Of a DNA stretch of 64,000 nucleotides, positions 46,390-55,504 are shown piece by piece (the first letter of the stretch is position 1; the number at the start of each line of letters is the position of its first letter). The position numbers and the translations under genes are program-made. The notes below the pieces were generated by a model. The model was not told the DNA's origin and did no database searches. It saw only the letters and a program-made list of their open reading frames with translations. Source of the stretch: Streptomyces sp. MA5143a (GTDB taxonomy: Bacteria > Actinomycetota > Actinomycetes > Streptomycetales > Streptomycetaceae); contig NZ_OLMK01000025.1 of assembly GCF_900290235.1 (NCBI RefSeq), positions 55,200 to 119,199 on the forward strand, in the 5' to 3' direction.

Positions 46390-47355
46390 GTGCGTGTCGC
46401 CTTCGTAGGGAAGGGCGGCAGCGGCAAGACGACGCTGTCCGCGCTCTTCGCCCGCCATCTCGCCCGGAGCGGCGCCCCGCTCGTGGCGATCGACGGGGAC
46501 ATCAACCAGCATCTGGCACACGCGCTCGGCCTCGACGAGGGCGAGGCGTTCGGCGCCCCGCCGCTCAGCTCCCGCACCGGTGAGATCAAGGACCATCTGC
46601 GCGGCGTCAACCCGCGGATCGTGTGCCGCGAGGCCATGGTCAAGACGACGCCGCCCGGCCGGGGTTCGCGTCTGCTGCGGCTGCTCGGTGACGACGAGGT
46701 CCACGGCACGCACGTCCGCGAGGTCGGCGGTGTCCCGCTGATGGTCACCGGCGCCTTCGACGAGAGCGACCTCGGTGTCGCCTGCTACCACTCCAAGCTC
46801 GGCGCGGTGGAGCTGTACCTCAACCACCTCGTCGACGGCCCCGGCGAGTACGTCGTCGTCGACATGACCGCCGGCGCCGACGCCTTCGCCTCCGGGCTGT
46901 TCACCCGGTTCGACATGACGTTCCTGGTCGTGGAGCCGACCCGGAAGAGCGTGTCGGTGTACCGGCAGTACCAGGAGCACGCCGCCGAGTTCGGCATCCC
47001 GGTCGCCGTCGTCGGCAACAAAGTCACCGGCGAGGACGACCTCCTCTTCCTCAAGGAGCACGTCGGCGACGACCTGCTCGCCCACTGCGTGCAGTCCTCC
47101 TACGTTCGTGCGCAGGAACAGGGCCGTGAGCACGGCGAGTTGGAGTCCCACAACCGGCGCACCCTCGACGCGCTCAAGGCCGCCGTCGACGCGCGCACGA
47201 AGGACTGGGCCGCCTTCCAGCGGCACGCCGTCGAGTTCCACCTCCGCAACGCGGCGGCCTGGGCGAACGCGGCGACCGGCCTCGACCTCGCGGCCCAGGT
47301 GGACCCGGAGTTCCGCCACGGCCCGGAGGCCCTGACGGCGACGGCGCTCCCCTGA
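46390..47355 (+). CDS. MinD/CooC-like P-loop ATPase
   Basis: 321 residues. GTG 46390 places the deviant Walker A motif FVGKGGSGKTTL at the extreme N-terminus, as in ParA/MinD/CooC proteins. IDGDINQHL and VVDMTAGADAF are the switch regions; FLVVEPTRKSVSVYRQYQE completes the nucleotide site. CooC-type members insert nickel or maturate metalloenzymes; others have unknown partners. An in-frame Met 48 nt earlier would precede the fold needlessly. A Zur-box-like sequence 50 nt upstream suggests zinc control. The next gene, the SCO5389-like small protein, is likely co-transcribed. Confidence 0.87.
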   Translation: MRVAFVGKGGSGKTTLSALFARHLARSGAPLVAIDGDINQHLAHALGLDEGEAFGAPPLSSRTGEIKDHLRGVNPRIVCREAMVKTTPPGRGSRLLRLLGDDEVHGTHVREVGGVPLMVTGAFDESDLGVACYHSKLGAVELYLNHLVDGPGEYVVVDMTAGADAFASGLFTRFDMTFLVVEPTRKSVSVYRQYQEHAAEFGIPVAVVGNKVTGEDDLLFLKEHVGDDLLAHCVQSSYVRAQEQGREHGELESHNRRTLDALKAAVDARTKDWAAFQRHAVEFHLRNAAAWANAATGLDLAAQVDPEFRHGPEALTATALP

Positions 47356-47478
47356 CCGACCCCAGCCGCGGCCCGCACCCCCTCCCCCCTCTCCGTTGCC
47401 TCCCCCCTCTCCGTCGCCTCTCCCCTTCCTTTGCCTCTCCCTCCCTCCCTCCGGCACATCGACAGAACAGGAACAGCC

Positions 47479-47871
47479 ATGTCGCTCGACGTCTCCCCGC
47501 AGTTGCTCGCCGACGCAGAGAAGGGCGAGGTGCGGGAGGAGGAGTTCGTGCAGACGGTGCGTGCGTCACTGCCGTACGCGTACGACCTGATCGCCTCTCT
47601 CGTCGGTGAACTGCGCGCGGGTGGCGCGGAGTTCGCCGACAACCAGACCCCGCCGCCGTCGGAGAAGGAGCGCGGGCAGCTGCTGCGGGCGCTGTCCAGC
47701 GACGCGATCCGGGGCAGCCTGGAGCGGCACTTCGGGGTGGCGCTCGCCTTCCAGAACTGCCACCGGGTGGCGGTGTTCCCGGCGCAGGCGCGCGGCGGGG
47801 CGACGTACACGAAGTTCACGTCCCTGCGGTCGCAGATCCTCAACCAGTCGCCGGAGTTCCGCGACTGCTGA
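47479..47871 (+). CDS. SCO5389-like conserved small protein
   Basis: 130 residues, cytosolic, highly conserved-looking: SLDVSPQLLADAEKGEV, ASLPYAYDLIASLVGEL, GGAEFADNQTPPPSEKERGQLL, HFGVALAFQNCHRVAVFP. I recall it as a Streptomyces family paired with the preceding ATPase. Function unknown. ATG 47479 has AGGA upstream, although the frame is open from 47431. Confidence 0.8.
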   Translation: MSLDVSPQLLADAEKGEVREEEFVQTVRASLPYAYDLIASLVGELRAGGAEFADNQTPPPSEKERGQLLRALSSDAIRGSLERHFGVALAFQNCHRVAVFPAQARGGATYTKFTSLRSQILNQSPEFRDC

Positions 47872-47898
47872 CGCCCGCGCCGCGTCCCTGAACTGGGT

Positions 47899-47939
47899 CG
47901 ACCGCCCCCTCCACCCCCCTCTCGCGGAGGGGGCGGTCG
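47899..47939 (+). terminator. Terminator after ATPase/small protein pair
   Basis: CGACCGCCCCCTCC and its perfect complement around a 13-nt loop, 28 nt after the stop. Confidence 0.8.
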
Positions 47940-48195
47940 GCTCGACACGCGGGAGCGCGGGGGGCGTACGGGGGCGCACTACCGGCGTACGGCCGCACGG
48001 TCGGCGAGGGCGGGGGCGGAGGCGTCCTCGGCTCTGTGGTGTTCGCGCGTACGGCTTCGTCCCGTTCCCGCCCGATCCGGCGCGGTGCGGGTCGTGGGCG
48101 GGCGCCTGTGCCGGACGGGTCCGCGCGCCGTGGTGCGGCGCCGGGTGAATCGGGCCGTCACAAGTTGGCCTGTTCGCGATCACACAAGGTGAATA
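47940..48195. promoter_or_regulatory. Upstream region of SpoIIE-type phosphatase gene
   Basis: GC-rich, then AT-richer near the gene (CACAAGGTGAATA, giving the ribosome site AAGGTGA). No clear promoter boxes and no gene. Confidence 0.4.
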
Positions 48196-51100
48196 ATGGG
48201 TTCAGAGGGCGTCTCAGCGACAGAGAGGGTCGCCGTGGGGACCGACAGGGACAGTGCAGTCACCCGTCAGCGCTTCGACGTGGCCGACGCCGCGCCGCTG
48301 CTCATCGACGCGGACGGGATCGTGACGAGCTGGACCCGGGACGCCGAGCGGCTCTTCGGGTACCCGGCCGCCGAGATCCTGGGCCGCAGTGTCCGTACGC
48401 TCCTGAACCCCGAGGACGCCTCCCGCATCGCCCACCTGGCCGACACGCACCGCGCCCGCGGCGGCTGGTCCGGCATCCTCACCGCCCGTCACCGGGACGG
48501 CCACGACATCCGAGTGATGGTCCGCGTGGTCCCGGCCTGCGAGGCCCCGACGGGGGAGCCCGCCGGGGGGCGGGGGGCAGGCGGTGGAGGTGGAGATGCC
48601 GGCGGCGAGAGCGGGGGCCGGGCCGCGGGGGCCGAGGGAGCCGTCAGTGGCGGGGGACTGGGCGTCAGTGGCGGGGGCCACGACGCCGAGGGCGGGGGCG
48701 CAGCCGGGAACGCCGAGGACCTGGCTGCCGGCCGGGAGGGCCGAGCCGCCGTCGAATGGAGCGGAGCCGCGAGCGCCGGGGGCGGGGTTACGGGCCCTGG
48801 GGACGCCGCCGCGAGCGCCGGAGGCGGAGCCACGAGCACTGAGGGCCTTGGCGCCGGCGTCGTCGGCGAGGCCGTCGGCGGCGAGGAGCGAGCCGCGGAG
48901 CGTGGTGCTGCCGGGGCGGGAAGGCCGGATGTCGCCGGCAGGGGCGAACGGCGAGGCATTCCCGCCGAGACGAACAGGCCGCGCGTCACCGCGAGGGCCG
49001 ACGCCGGGTCGGGCGAGGCGGACCGGGTGACACCGCCGGGGCAGGACAGGACCACCGGCGAGGACAGGACCACCGGTGAGTACAGGACCACCGGTGAGGA
49101 CAAGTCAGCCGACCAGAACCAGCCGCCTGGGCACGGCCACCGGACGCCTGCACCCGGCCAGGACCAACCAACCAGGCACGGCCACCGGACGCCCGAATCG
49201 GGCCGGGCCCAGCCAACCGGGCACGACCACCAGCCACCCACCCCCGGCCAGGACCAACCAACCAGGCACGGCCACCAGTCGCCCACCCCCGGCCAGGACC
49301 AACCAACCAGGCACGGCCACCAGTCGCCTGAATCGGGCCGCGCCCAGCCCCTCGCCGGCACCGACCGCAGTCGGCCGGCCCACGACCGAGCCGAGCCACA
49401 CCGCCCGGCGACGGACCACACCACCCCGGCCGAGCCGAGCCCACCGGCGACCGACCCCACGACCTTGGCCGATCCGGCCGGCCCGGCCGCAGGCCGCACC
49501 ATCCCGACCGAACCGGGCCGCCCGGCCGCAGGCCGCACCGCCCGGGCCCACCCGGCAGCCGACCGGACTGCCACGGCGCACCCGGCACAGTCGGCAGCCG
49601 CCCACTCTGCTCCGGTCGAACCGGTCGGCCCAGCAACCGGCCACACGACGCCGACCGCTCCGGCCGATCCGGCTGCCGAGCGGGTGCGCCGGGAGCGGGA
49701 GGCCCGGCCCGCGGGCGAGGCCGCTGAGTCCGGGCCGTCGTCGTGGCGGTCGGCTGCGGTTCCCGTGCGGCCCGCCCAGTCCGCACCCCGTCCGACGGAA
49801 CCGCCCCACCCCCCGACGAACCCCACGCCACGCCCCACACCCCCGACCGCGTCGCCCACCCACGCCACCGGACGCCCCACGGCGGGCCCCTCCCCCGAGC
49901 ACCCGCGCCCGGCCGCCCAGCCCTCGCCACCCACCCCGCACACGCCCTCCCACCAGACACCGCCCCCACACGCCACCCCACGCCCCACCCCCCGAACCCC
50001 CCACCCCCCGACGCAGCCCTCCCCCAGCTCCGCCCAACCTCCCCTCGGTGCCTCCCCCGACCCCGATCCCCTCCGGCACGCCCACTGGATCGCTCTCGTG
50101 TCCGATGCGACCGAGGCGCCGGGGTGGGACATGAGTCGGGCCGTGCTGGAGCGGATGACCGCGCGGTCGCCGATCGGGATCGCGATCGTGGACACGGACC
50201 TGCGGTTCGTGTGGTCCAACGCCGCGCTGGAGCGGTTCGGCGGCGGCCGGGCGTACGAGCGGGTCGGGCTGCGGCTCGCCGAGGTGCAGCCGGGGCTGGA
50301 CGCGGACCGCATCGAGGCCCAGATGCGCAAGGTCCTGGAGACCGGCGTCCCCGTGCTCGACTACGAGCACATCGGCCGGGTCAGGTCCGCCCCGCACCGC
50401 GAGACCGCGCACGCGATGTCGTTCACCCGCCTGGAGGACGACCACGGTCGCCCGATCGGCGTCTACTACACCGTGATGGACGTGTCGGACCGCCACCGCG
50501 CCCGCACCCGCCTCGCCCTGCTGGACCGGGCCGGTGAGCACATCGGCCGCACCCTCGACGTCCGCCGGACCACCCAGGAGCTGGCCGACGTCGTCGTTCC
50601 GGCGCTCGCCGACTTCGTCACCGTGGACCTCCTGGACTCCGTGCTGCGCGGCGCCGAGCCCGGCCCGCTCGGCGACGGTTCCGTCCCGCTGCGCCGCACC
50701 GGGCAGCAGTCCGTGCGCCCCGGAGTGCCGGAGGCCGTCGTGGAGATCGGCGCCGTCGCCTCCTACGCGGCCGGCTCACCCCCCGTGCGCGCGCTGGTCA
50801 ACGGACGGTCGTGGTCGGAGCCGAGTCTGGACCCGACGTCCGCGGGGTGGGCGAAGGCCGTCCCCGGCGGCCGGGAGCTGCCCGCCGACGCGCTGGGCCT
50901 GCACAGCGTGATGATCGTGCCGATCCGGGCCCGCGGCATCACCCTCGGCATCACCACGTTCTTCCGCCGCGACCGCCAGGACCCCTTCGACGCCGTCGAC
51001 CTGGGCCTCGCCGAGGAGATCGTCGGCCGTGCCGCGGTCTGCGTCGACAACGCCCGCCGCTACACACGCGAACGGGACGCCGCGCTCGTCCTTCAGCGCA

Positions 51101-52176
51101 GCCTGCTGCCGCGCCGGCTGCCCGACCAGGACGCCGCCGAGGTCGCCGTCCGCTACCGGCCGGCCGACGAACTCACCGGCGTCGGCGGCGACTGGTACGA
51201 CGTCATCCCGCTCTCCGGCGCCCGCCTCGCCCTCGTCGTCGGCGAGGTCGCGGGCCACGGCATCGACGGCGCCGCCGCCATGGGCCGCCTCCGTACGGCC
51301 GTCCGCACCCTCGCCGACCTCGATCTGCCGCCGGACGAGGTGCTCGCCCACCTGGACGACATGGTCGCCAAGTCGGCCCGGCAGGAGGGCGAGGAGGGCG
51401 GGGGCAGCGTCGAGACGGTCGGGGCACGCTGTCTGTACGTCGTCCACGACCCGGTGTCCGGCACCTGCGCCATGGCCACCGCCGGCCACCCGGCCCCCAC
51501 CCTGGTCGCCCCCGACGGCACGGTCAGCCGCCCCGCCCTGCCCGAGGGCCCGCCCCTCGGCGTCGACGGGCAGCCCTTCGAGGCCGTGGAGCTGGAGCTC
51601 CCCGAGGGCACCGTCATCGCCCTGCACACCGACGGCCTCCTCGCCGAGGCCACCCCCGACGCGCTGTGCCGTGCCCTCGCCCGGCCCGAGCCGTCCCTCG
51701 ACCGGCACGCGCAGCGCGTCCTCGACGCGCTCGCCCCGGCCCGCCCCACCGACGACGTGGCCCTCCTCCTCGCCCGCACCCGGCGGCTGCCCGGCCACCG
51801 GGTCGCCTCCTGGGAGATCCCCGCCGACCCGGCGCTCGTCGCGGAGGCCCGCAAGACCACGGCCCGGCAGCTCGGCGTCTGGGGCCTGGACGAGCTGGCG
51901 TTCACCACCGAACTCGTCGTCAGTGAACTCGTCACCAACGCCATCCGGCACGCCGCCGGGCCCATCCGGCTCCGGCTCATCCTCGAACGCACCCTGATCT
52001 GCGAGGTGTTCGACGGCGGGCCGACCGCGCCCCATCTGCGGCACCCGCGCACCACCGACGAGGGCGGCCGCGGTCTGTTCCTCATCGCCCAGTTCACCCA
52101 GCGCTGGGGCACCCGTTTCCTCCCCGACGGCAAGGTCATCTGGGCGGAGCAGTCCCTGGCGGACCCGCCGGGGTGA
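48196..52176 (+). CDS. PAS-PAS-GAF-SpoIIE phosphatase with HATPase domain
   Basis: 1,326 residues, a switch protein for anti-sigma/anti-anti-sigma regulation. Domains: PAS (about 25-120, LLIDADGIVTSW); low-complexity segment (120-620) rich in Pro, Ala, Gly, His and Arg, containing a tandem repeat; second PAS (630-770, RSPIGIAIVDTDLRFVWSN); GAF (775-955); PP2C-type SpoIIE (965-1195, GGDWYDVIPL, EVAGHGIDGAAAMG, HTDGLLAEA); HATPase (1200-1326, FTTELVVSELVTNAIRHA, DEGGRGLFLI). Phosphatase and kinase in one chain are common in Streptomyces and could drive a stress or development sigma factor both ways. The long insert is unusual. Confidence 0.93.
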   Translation: MGSEGVSATERVAVGTDRDSAVTRQRFDVADAAPLLIDADGIVTSWTRDAERLFGYPAAEILGRSVRTLLNPEDASRIAHLADTHRARGGWSGILTARHRDGHDIRVMVRVVPACEAPTGEPAGGRGAGGGGGDAGGESGGRAAGAEGAVSGGGLGVSGGGHDAEGGGAAGNAEDLAAGREGRAAVEWSGAASAGGGVTGPGDAAASAGGGATSTEGLGAGVVGEAVGGEERAAERGAAGAGRPDVAGRGERRGIPAETNRPRVTARADAGSGEADRVTPPGQDRTTGEDRTTGEYRTTGEDKSADQNQPPGHGHRTPAPGQDQPTRHGHRTPESGRAQPTGHDHQPPTPGQDQPTRHGHQSPTPGQDQPTRHGHQSPESGRAQPLAGTDRSRPAHDRAEPHRPATDHTTPAEPSPPATDPTTLADPAGPAAGRTIPTEPGRPAAGRTARAHPAADRTATAHPAQSAAAHSAPVEPVGPATGHTTPTAPADPAAERVRREREARPAGEAAESGPSSWRSAAVPVRPAQSAPRPTEPPHPPTNPTPRPTPPTASPTHATGRPTAGPSPEHPRPAAQPSPPTPHTPSHQTPPPHATPRPTPRTPHPPTQPSPSSAQPPLGASPDPDPLRHAHWIALVSDATEAPGWDMSRAVLERMTARSPIGIAIVDTDLRFVWSNAALERFGGGRAYERVGLRLAEVQPGLDADRIEAQMRKVLETGVPVLDYEHIGRVRSAPHRETAHAMSFTRLEDDHGRPIGVYYTVMDVSDRHRARTRLALLDRAGEHIGRTLDVRRTTQELADVVVPALADFVTVDLLDSVLRGAEPGPLGDGSVPLRRTGQQSVRPGVPEAVVEIGAVASYAAGSPPVRALVNGRSWSEPSLDPTSAGWAKAVPGGRELPADALGLHSVMIVPIRARGITLGITTFFRRDRQDPFDAVDLGLAEEIVGRAAVCVDNARRYTRERDAALVLQRSLLPRRLPDQDAAEVAVRYRPADELTGVGGDWYDVIPLSGARLALVVGEVAGHGIDGAAAMGRLRTAVRTLADLDLPPDEVLAHLDDMVAKSARQEGEEGGGSVETVGARCLYVVHDPVSGTCAMATAGHPAPTLVAPDGTVSRPALPEGPPLGVDGQPFEAVELELPEGTVIALHTDGLLAEATPDALCRALARPEPSLDRHAQRVLDALAPARPTDDVALLLARTRRLPGHRVASWEIPADPALVAEARKTTARQLGVWGLDELAFTTELVVSELVTNAIRHAAGPIRLRLILERTLICEVFDGGPTAPHLRHPRTTDEGGRGLFLIAQFTQRWGTRFLPDGKVIWAEQSLADPPG
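49130..49340 (+). repeat. In-gene 45-bp minisatellite
   Basis: Within the phosphatase gene, degenerate units encode GQDQPTRHGHQSPTP or ESGRAQPTGHDHQPP, 15 residues each. About five copies occur in the frame-preserving array at 49130-49340, preceded by smaller units of the form DRTTGE at 49045-49090. Confidence 0.8.
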
Positions 52177-52408
52177 GGGGCGCGCCCGTACTCCGGGTGG
52201 GGCGTCCCCGGCGGGGCGGACGGGTGAACCGGGACGCGAGGGCGCGGCCCCGTCGTCCGCTCCCGCGCGGGCCCCGTGCGCCCGGCCGCGCCCTGTGCCC
52301 CGTTCAGCCTGATTAACGGCTCCCCGCATTTCATATGAATGCAGAGCCGACGTCGGGCACCGGGCTCCGTCGCCTCGGCGCGGACCAGGAACGGGCGGGC
52401 AGCGGCGA
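52177..52408. promoter_or_regulatory. Promoter region of SdrD-like protein gene
   Basis: GC-rich 3' side of the phosphatase, then an AT-rich patch CGCATTTCATATGAATGCAG near 52325-52344 containing GCATT-N7-AATGC. No terminator hairpin stands out. Confidence 0.4.
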
Positions 52409-53824
52409 ATGCGAGACGTGGTGCGGCGAGGATCAAGGGGACGGGGACGGTGTGCGGGCCTGGTGCTCGCCTTGGCGGCGGCCCTGGTGGTCGTCCCGGT
52501 CACCGGGACGGCGGCGGACGCCATGGCAGCGGGCGCCATGGCGGCGGGTGTCGCGGCGGGCGCCACGACGACAGGTGCCCCGGCGCGTGGTGACGGCACG
52601 GTGACCGTGCGGGTCGTGGAGGAGGTCGACGCCGACGGGCTGTACGACGCTCCGTCGGAGACGGGCATGCCGGGTGTGCGGGTCACGCTGACCGACGACC
52701 AGGGCACCGTGCTGACCAGGACGACGGGCGCCGACGGGACCGCCTCGTTCCGTCCGGCGGGGTCCCCGCTGCGGGGCGGCCGGTACCGCGTCCAGGCCCA
52801 CAACCCCGACCTCGCCAACCTGCGCCCGGCCCTCGCGGGCCACGGTGACGGCCCGGACGTCATCCGGAGCCCCATCGGGTTCGTCGACGTCTCCGACGCC
52901 CACGACACCACGTACACCACCGGCTTCTGGGCGGCCGGCGTCCACCGCAGGGAGCACCCCGAGCCGGGGCCGGAGGGCCGCCGCGGGGCGCCCGTGCAGA
53001 TCGGCGACCGCGTCTGGTTCGACACCGACGGCGACGGCGTCCAGAACCCGTCCGAACCACCGGTGCCGGGGGTGCGGGTCACGTTCGACCCGACGTCGTC
53101 CGGGCCGAGCCTCACGACGACCACGGACGCCGACGGCGAGTACTACGTCGGTACGGCGCAGGGCCTGCGGCCCGACACCACCTACCGGGTCTCCTTCGAC
53201 CACCGAGGCGTCGATCCGAGCGGGCTGCCGGGGCGGCCGGGCGCCGCCGAGCTGACGTGGACGGCGCGGGAGGCCGGGTCCCACCGGCTCATCGACTCGG
53301 ACGTCGACGCGTCCGGCGGGAGCACGGTGTACGTCGGTGACCCCGGTTATGTGAACCACACGGTCGACGCGGGTCTCACCAAGGCGCTGCGGCTGACGCT
53401 CGCGAAGGCGGACGCGGAGACGCTGCGTCCGCTGGCCGGCGCGGTGCTCGGCCTGTGGGAGGACAGCAACGGGACGCCCGGACTCCAGCGGCAGGGGGCC
53501 GGCGGGGACAGGCTCGTCGGTGACTGCGCCACGTCGAGCGCCGGCCGCTGCTCGTTCGGGTCGCTGGCGGCCGGCACGTACTACCTGGTGGAGACCGGTG
53601 TCCCCGAGGGCTATGTGCTGCCGGCCGAGCCGGTCACCGGTCCGTACGCCCTCACCCCGAAGAACGCCTCCCAGGGCACGGGCCTGCTCGTCCGCCTCGA
53701 CGCCGAGCGCGAGATGCCGTGCGGAGGCGGGCAGAAGTGCGCGGGGCCCCGGGGCGCGCACGCTCCGGGCGTTCGGCCGGGCCGGGACGCGCGACACGGC
53801 ACCCCCGGATGGGATCGGCCCTGA
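52409..53824 (+). CDS. Secreted SdrD_B/prealbumin-like repeat protein
   Basis: 471 residues. A signal peptide (CAGLVLALAAALVVVPVTGTAADA) leads to three beta-sandwich domains: about 65-180 (VVEEVDADGLYDAPSETGMPGVRVTL), 195-320 (IGDRVWFDTDGDGVQNPSEPPVPGVRV, a calcium-binding SdrD_B-like signature DTDGDGVQN) and 325-445 (LRLTLAKADAETLRPLAGAVLGLWED, a SpaA/prealbumin-like fold). The last 40 residues are Cys/Gly/Arg-rich and disordered. No LPxTG or membrane anchor follows, unlike the streptococcal proteins it resembles. The start is supported by the signal peptide, not the weak ribosome site. Extracellular adhesion or matrix role possible. Confidence 0.8.
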   Translation: MRDVVRRGSRGRGRCAGLVLALAAALVVVPVTGTAADAMAAGAMAAGVAAGATTTGAPARGDGTVTVRVVEEVDADGLYDAPSETGMPGVRVTLTDDQGTVLTRTTGADGTASFRPAGSPLRGGRYRVQAHNPDLANLRPALAGHGDGPDVIRSPIGFVDVSDAHDTTYTTGFWAAGVHRREHPEPGPEGRRGAPVQIGDRVWFDTDGDGVQNPSEPPVPGVRVTFDPTSSGPSLTTTTDADGEYYVGTAQGLRPDTTYRVSFDHRGVDPSGLPGRPGAAELTWTAREAGSHRLIDSDVDASGGSTVYVGDPGYVNHTVDAGLTKALRLTLAKADAETLRPLAGAVLGLWEDSNGTPGLQRQGAGGDRLVGDCATSSAGRCSFGSLAAGTYYLVETGVPEGYVLPAEPVTGPYALTPKNASQGTGLLVRLDAEREMPCGGGQKCAGPRGAHAPGVRPGRDARHGTPGWDRP

Positions 53825-53865
53825 CCAGGGGCCTGAGGGTGCCGTACGCGTCCCGGAGGGTGGGG

Positions 53866-53902
53866 CTCCCGGGGGAAGGTTGGGAGCCACTTCCCCCGGG
53901 AG
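53866..53902. terminator. Bidirectional terminator, 13-bp stem
   Basis: CTCCCGGGGGAAG and CTTCCCCCGGGAG around an 11-nt loop, between convergent exported-protein genes. Confidence 0.85.
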
Positions 53903-53920
53903 AGTGAGGGAGACCGGATG

Positions 53921-54649
53921 TCAGCCGTGGATCAGCTGGGCGGTCCAGGTCTTGGTGTGACCGGTGACGGCCTGGTCCTTGGCGACGGCCTTGCCGACGG
54001 CCTGGACACGCGGCGTGGCCTTCCACGTGACGTCGGCGCGGGCGATGCCCTTGACGGCGACCTTGACCGCGCCGCCCTTGATCGCGTACGCGGCGTTGAC
54101 GTTGGTGACCTGGGCCTGGGCGCGGGCGTTGCGCTGGACCTTGCCCTTGACGACCTCGTAGCGGAGGGTCAGCTTCTCGGTGGTGACCGGGATGTTGAAG
54201 ATCTTCTCGGTCGCGCTGTAGGTCACCAGGTGACCGCCCTTGAGGCCGCCCTTCGAGGACACGTTGTGGACGAACTTGACGTCCGCGTTGTACGAGGTGA
54301 CGTTGGTCACCGGGGTGTTGAGGGTGCCCTTGAGCTGCTTGAAGAGGGACCCGTAGATCTTGCCGTCCTGGAGGTACCCGACGAACTTGGCCTTCTTGGC
54401 GGCCGGCAGCGCGGAGAAGCTCTTGAGGGTGCTCCTGGCCTCGGGCGTCTTCTGGGCCTTGAGGTAGGCGGTGTAGCTGCCGACCGTCAGCTTCGCCGGC
54501 AGCTTCGCGGCGGCCTGGTCGGCGACCGTCTGTACGCCCTGCTGCGGGCCGGACCCGGCGGCGGACGCGGCCGGCGCCAGCACGGCGACGGCGGCGGCTC
54601 CCGCGACGGCTGCGGCGGCGAGGCGGCGCGTGGTGAAGCGGCTGTGCAC
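53921..54649 (-). CDS. Exported protein of unknown function
   Basis: 242 residues from GTG 54649, which has GGGGAGAT upstream. Signal peptide: RRLAAAAVAGAAAVAVLAPAASA. The mature protein is Lys/Thr/Val-rich: a helical segment (LTVGSYTAYLKAQKTPEARSTLKSFSALPAAKKAKFVGYL) precedes a beta sandwich (FNIPVTTEKLTLRYEVVKG, VQRNARAQAQVTNVNAAYAI, VAVKGIARADVTWKATPRV). No family recognised; similar secreted proteins are common in actinomycetes. Confidence 0.75.
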   Translation of the reverse strand: MHSRFTTRRLAAAAVAGAAAVAVLAPAASAAGSGPQQGVQTVADQAAAKLPAKLTVGSYTAYLKAQKTPEARSTLKSFSALPAAKKAKFVGYLQDGKIYGSLFKQLKGTLNTPVTNVTSYNADVKFVHNVSSKGGLKGGHLVTYSATEKIFNIPVTTEKLTLRYEVVKGKVQRNARAQAQVTNVNAAYAIKGGAVKVAVKGIARADVTWKATPRVQAVGKAVAKDQAVTGHTKTWTAQLIHG

Positions 54650-54889
54650 AGTGATCTCCCCGTTGATGGTGTGCCGTTGGATGGTGCGTGACAACGAGCT
54701 TAGGGACCGGCGGAGTTGGCCAAAATTGTCCCTTCGGGCAGTGACCTTGGGGGATCCCCTCACTGTGACGTGGCCGTGTCATTACAGGGTTCTTCTTGGC
54801 AGTAGCGGACGCTAAGTTGGAGGGAGATCGCCGCCGCACCCGGGGCACGGGGCTCTGTCGGGAAAAGCGGCATCGGGAAGGACAGACCC
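54650..54889. promoter_or_regulatory. Divergent region before LuxR-HTH regulator gene
   Basis: About 240 bp, AT-richer around 54705-54790. It contains GGGGATCCCC and GTGACGTGGCCGTGTCA, but no perfect operator. The regulator gene has GGAAGGACAG before its ATG. Confidence 0.4.
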
Positions 54890-55240
54890 ATGACCAAGAG
54901 GTCTGACGTAGGAGACACCGCGTGCGCCTACCGGCGCACGGGAGCCGACCCGGTTCGGGACATCAGCAGGCTCAAGACGCTGACGGACCGGGAGAAGGAA
55001 GTCCTGCTGCTGCTGGGGACGGGCCTGGGCAACCGTCAACTCGCCCGTGAACTCGGGATCGCCGAGCGGACGGTGAAAGCGCATGTCGCCCGAATAGTGG
55101 AGAAACTGCAGCAGGAGACCCGGCTTCAGGTCGCGGTGCTCTCCGTCCTCGCCCATGAGCTGCTGTGCGCCGACCCCCGGTGCGCGTGCGGCTCGGCCGC
55201 GCCGCTGTCGTCCCGACTCGTCGGGGCATCCGCGGTCTGA
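54890..55240 (+). CDS. Orphan LuxR-type HTH regulator
   Basis: 116 residues. Only the DNA-binding half of a response regulator is present: ISRLKTLTDREKEVLLLLGTGLGNRQLARELGIAERTVKAHVARIVEKLQ is the complete LuxR four-helix HTH. There is no receiver domain, and the N-terminal 25 residues are unlike one. The C-terminal tail has a Cys trio (CADPRCAC) that could bind metal. Such orphans act on secretion, development or secondary metabolism; the target is unknown. Confidence 0.88.
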   Translation: MTKRSDVGDTACAYRRTGADPVRDISRLKTLTDREKEVLLLLGTGLGNRQLARELGIAERTVKAHVARIVEKLQQETRLQVAVLSVLAHELLCADPRCACGSAAPLSSRLVGASAV

Positions 55241-55476
55241 GCGTCGGCCGCGACCGGCCCAGCGCCCTCGACCACACCTCCCCAAGGGCGTTGCACGGCG
55301 TGGATTTGACGTTCACTTGTGGAAATTTTGACTCTCCGCAGCGGGAGAGATCAATCAACTCAACAGCAACGGAACCGACTTACGGGGTGAATATGAATAT
55401 GCGTCGCATGTCCGAAGCCATACCTGTCGCGGCCAGACCCGGACCCGGGTCCCGCTCGCGGAGCTGACCTGTGGGT
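55241..55476 (+). promoter_or_regulatory. Upstream region of possible short transcript
   Basis: TTGACG at 55306 and TTGACT at 55328 look like -35 hexamers in AT-rich DNA; CTCTCC-GCAGCG-GGAGAG at 55332-55349 is a small inverted repeat. An A-rich, unstructured leader then runs to a GGGGTGA ribosome site before a 24-codon frame (55393-55467), and a hairpin follows. Confidence 0.4.
55393..55467 (+). CDS. Possible 24-residue peptide
   Basis: ATG at 55393 (or 55399), preceded by GGGGTGA, encodes a short Arg/Pro/Ser-rich peptide beginning MNMRRMSEAIPVAARP and ending just before a rho-independent-like hairpin. No known family. It may be a leader or regulatory peptide, or a chance frame. Confidence 0.3.
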   Translation: MNMRRMSEAIPVAARPGPGSRSRS

Positions 55477-55502
55477 GGGGGCTCGCCGAAGGGCGGGCCC
55501 CC
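55477..55502. terminator. Terminator hairpin shared by short transcript and membrane protein gene
   Basis: GGGGGCTCGCC and GGCGGGCCCCC pair over 11 bp with one G-T wobble, four-base loop. It ends at the stop of the convergent membrane-protein gene. Confidence 0.65.
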
Positions 55503-55504
55503 GC

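Noticed and set aside
49130..49340. CRISPR array or mobile element in the phosphatase gene
   Set aside because: The repeats are in frame and encode a low-complexity protein segment.
52326..52342. Palindrome GCATT-N7-AATGC as an operator
   Set aside because: Only five-base arms around an asymmetric centre; mentioned in the region entry but not claimed.
54768..54785. CRP-type site GTGAC-N6-GTGTC
   Set aside because: The second half is not GTCAC, so symmetry is missing.
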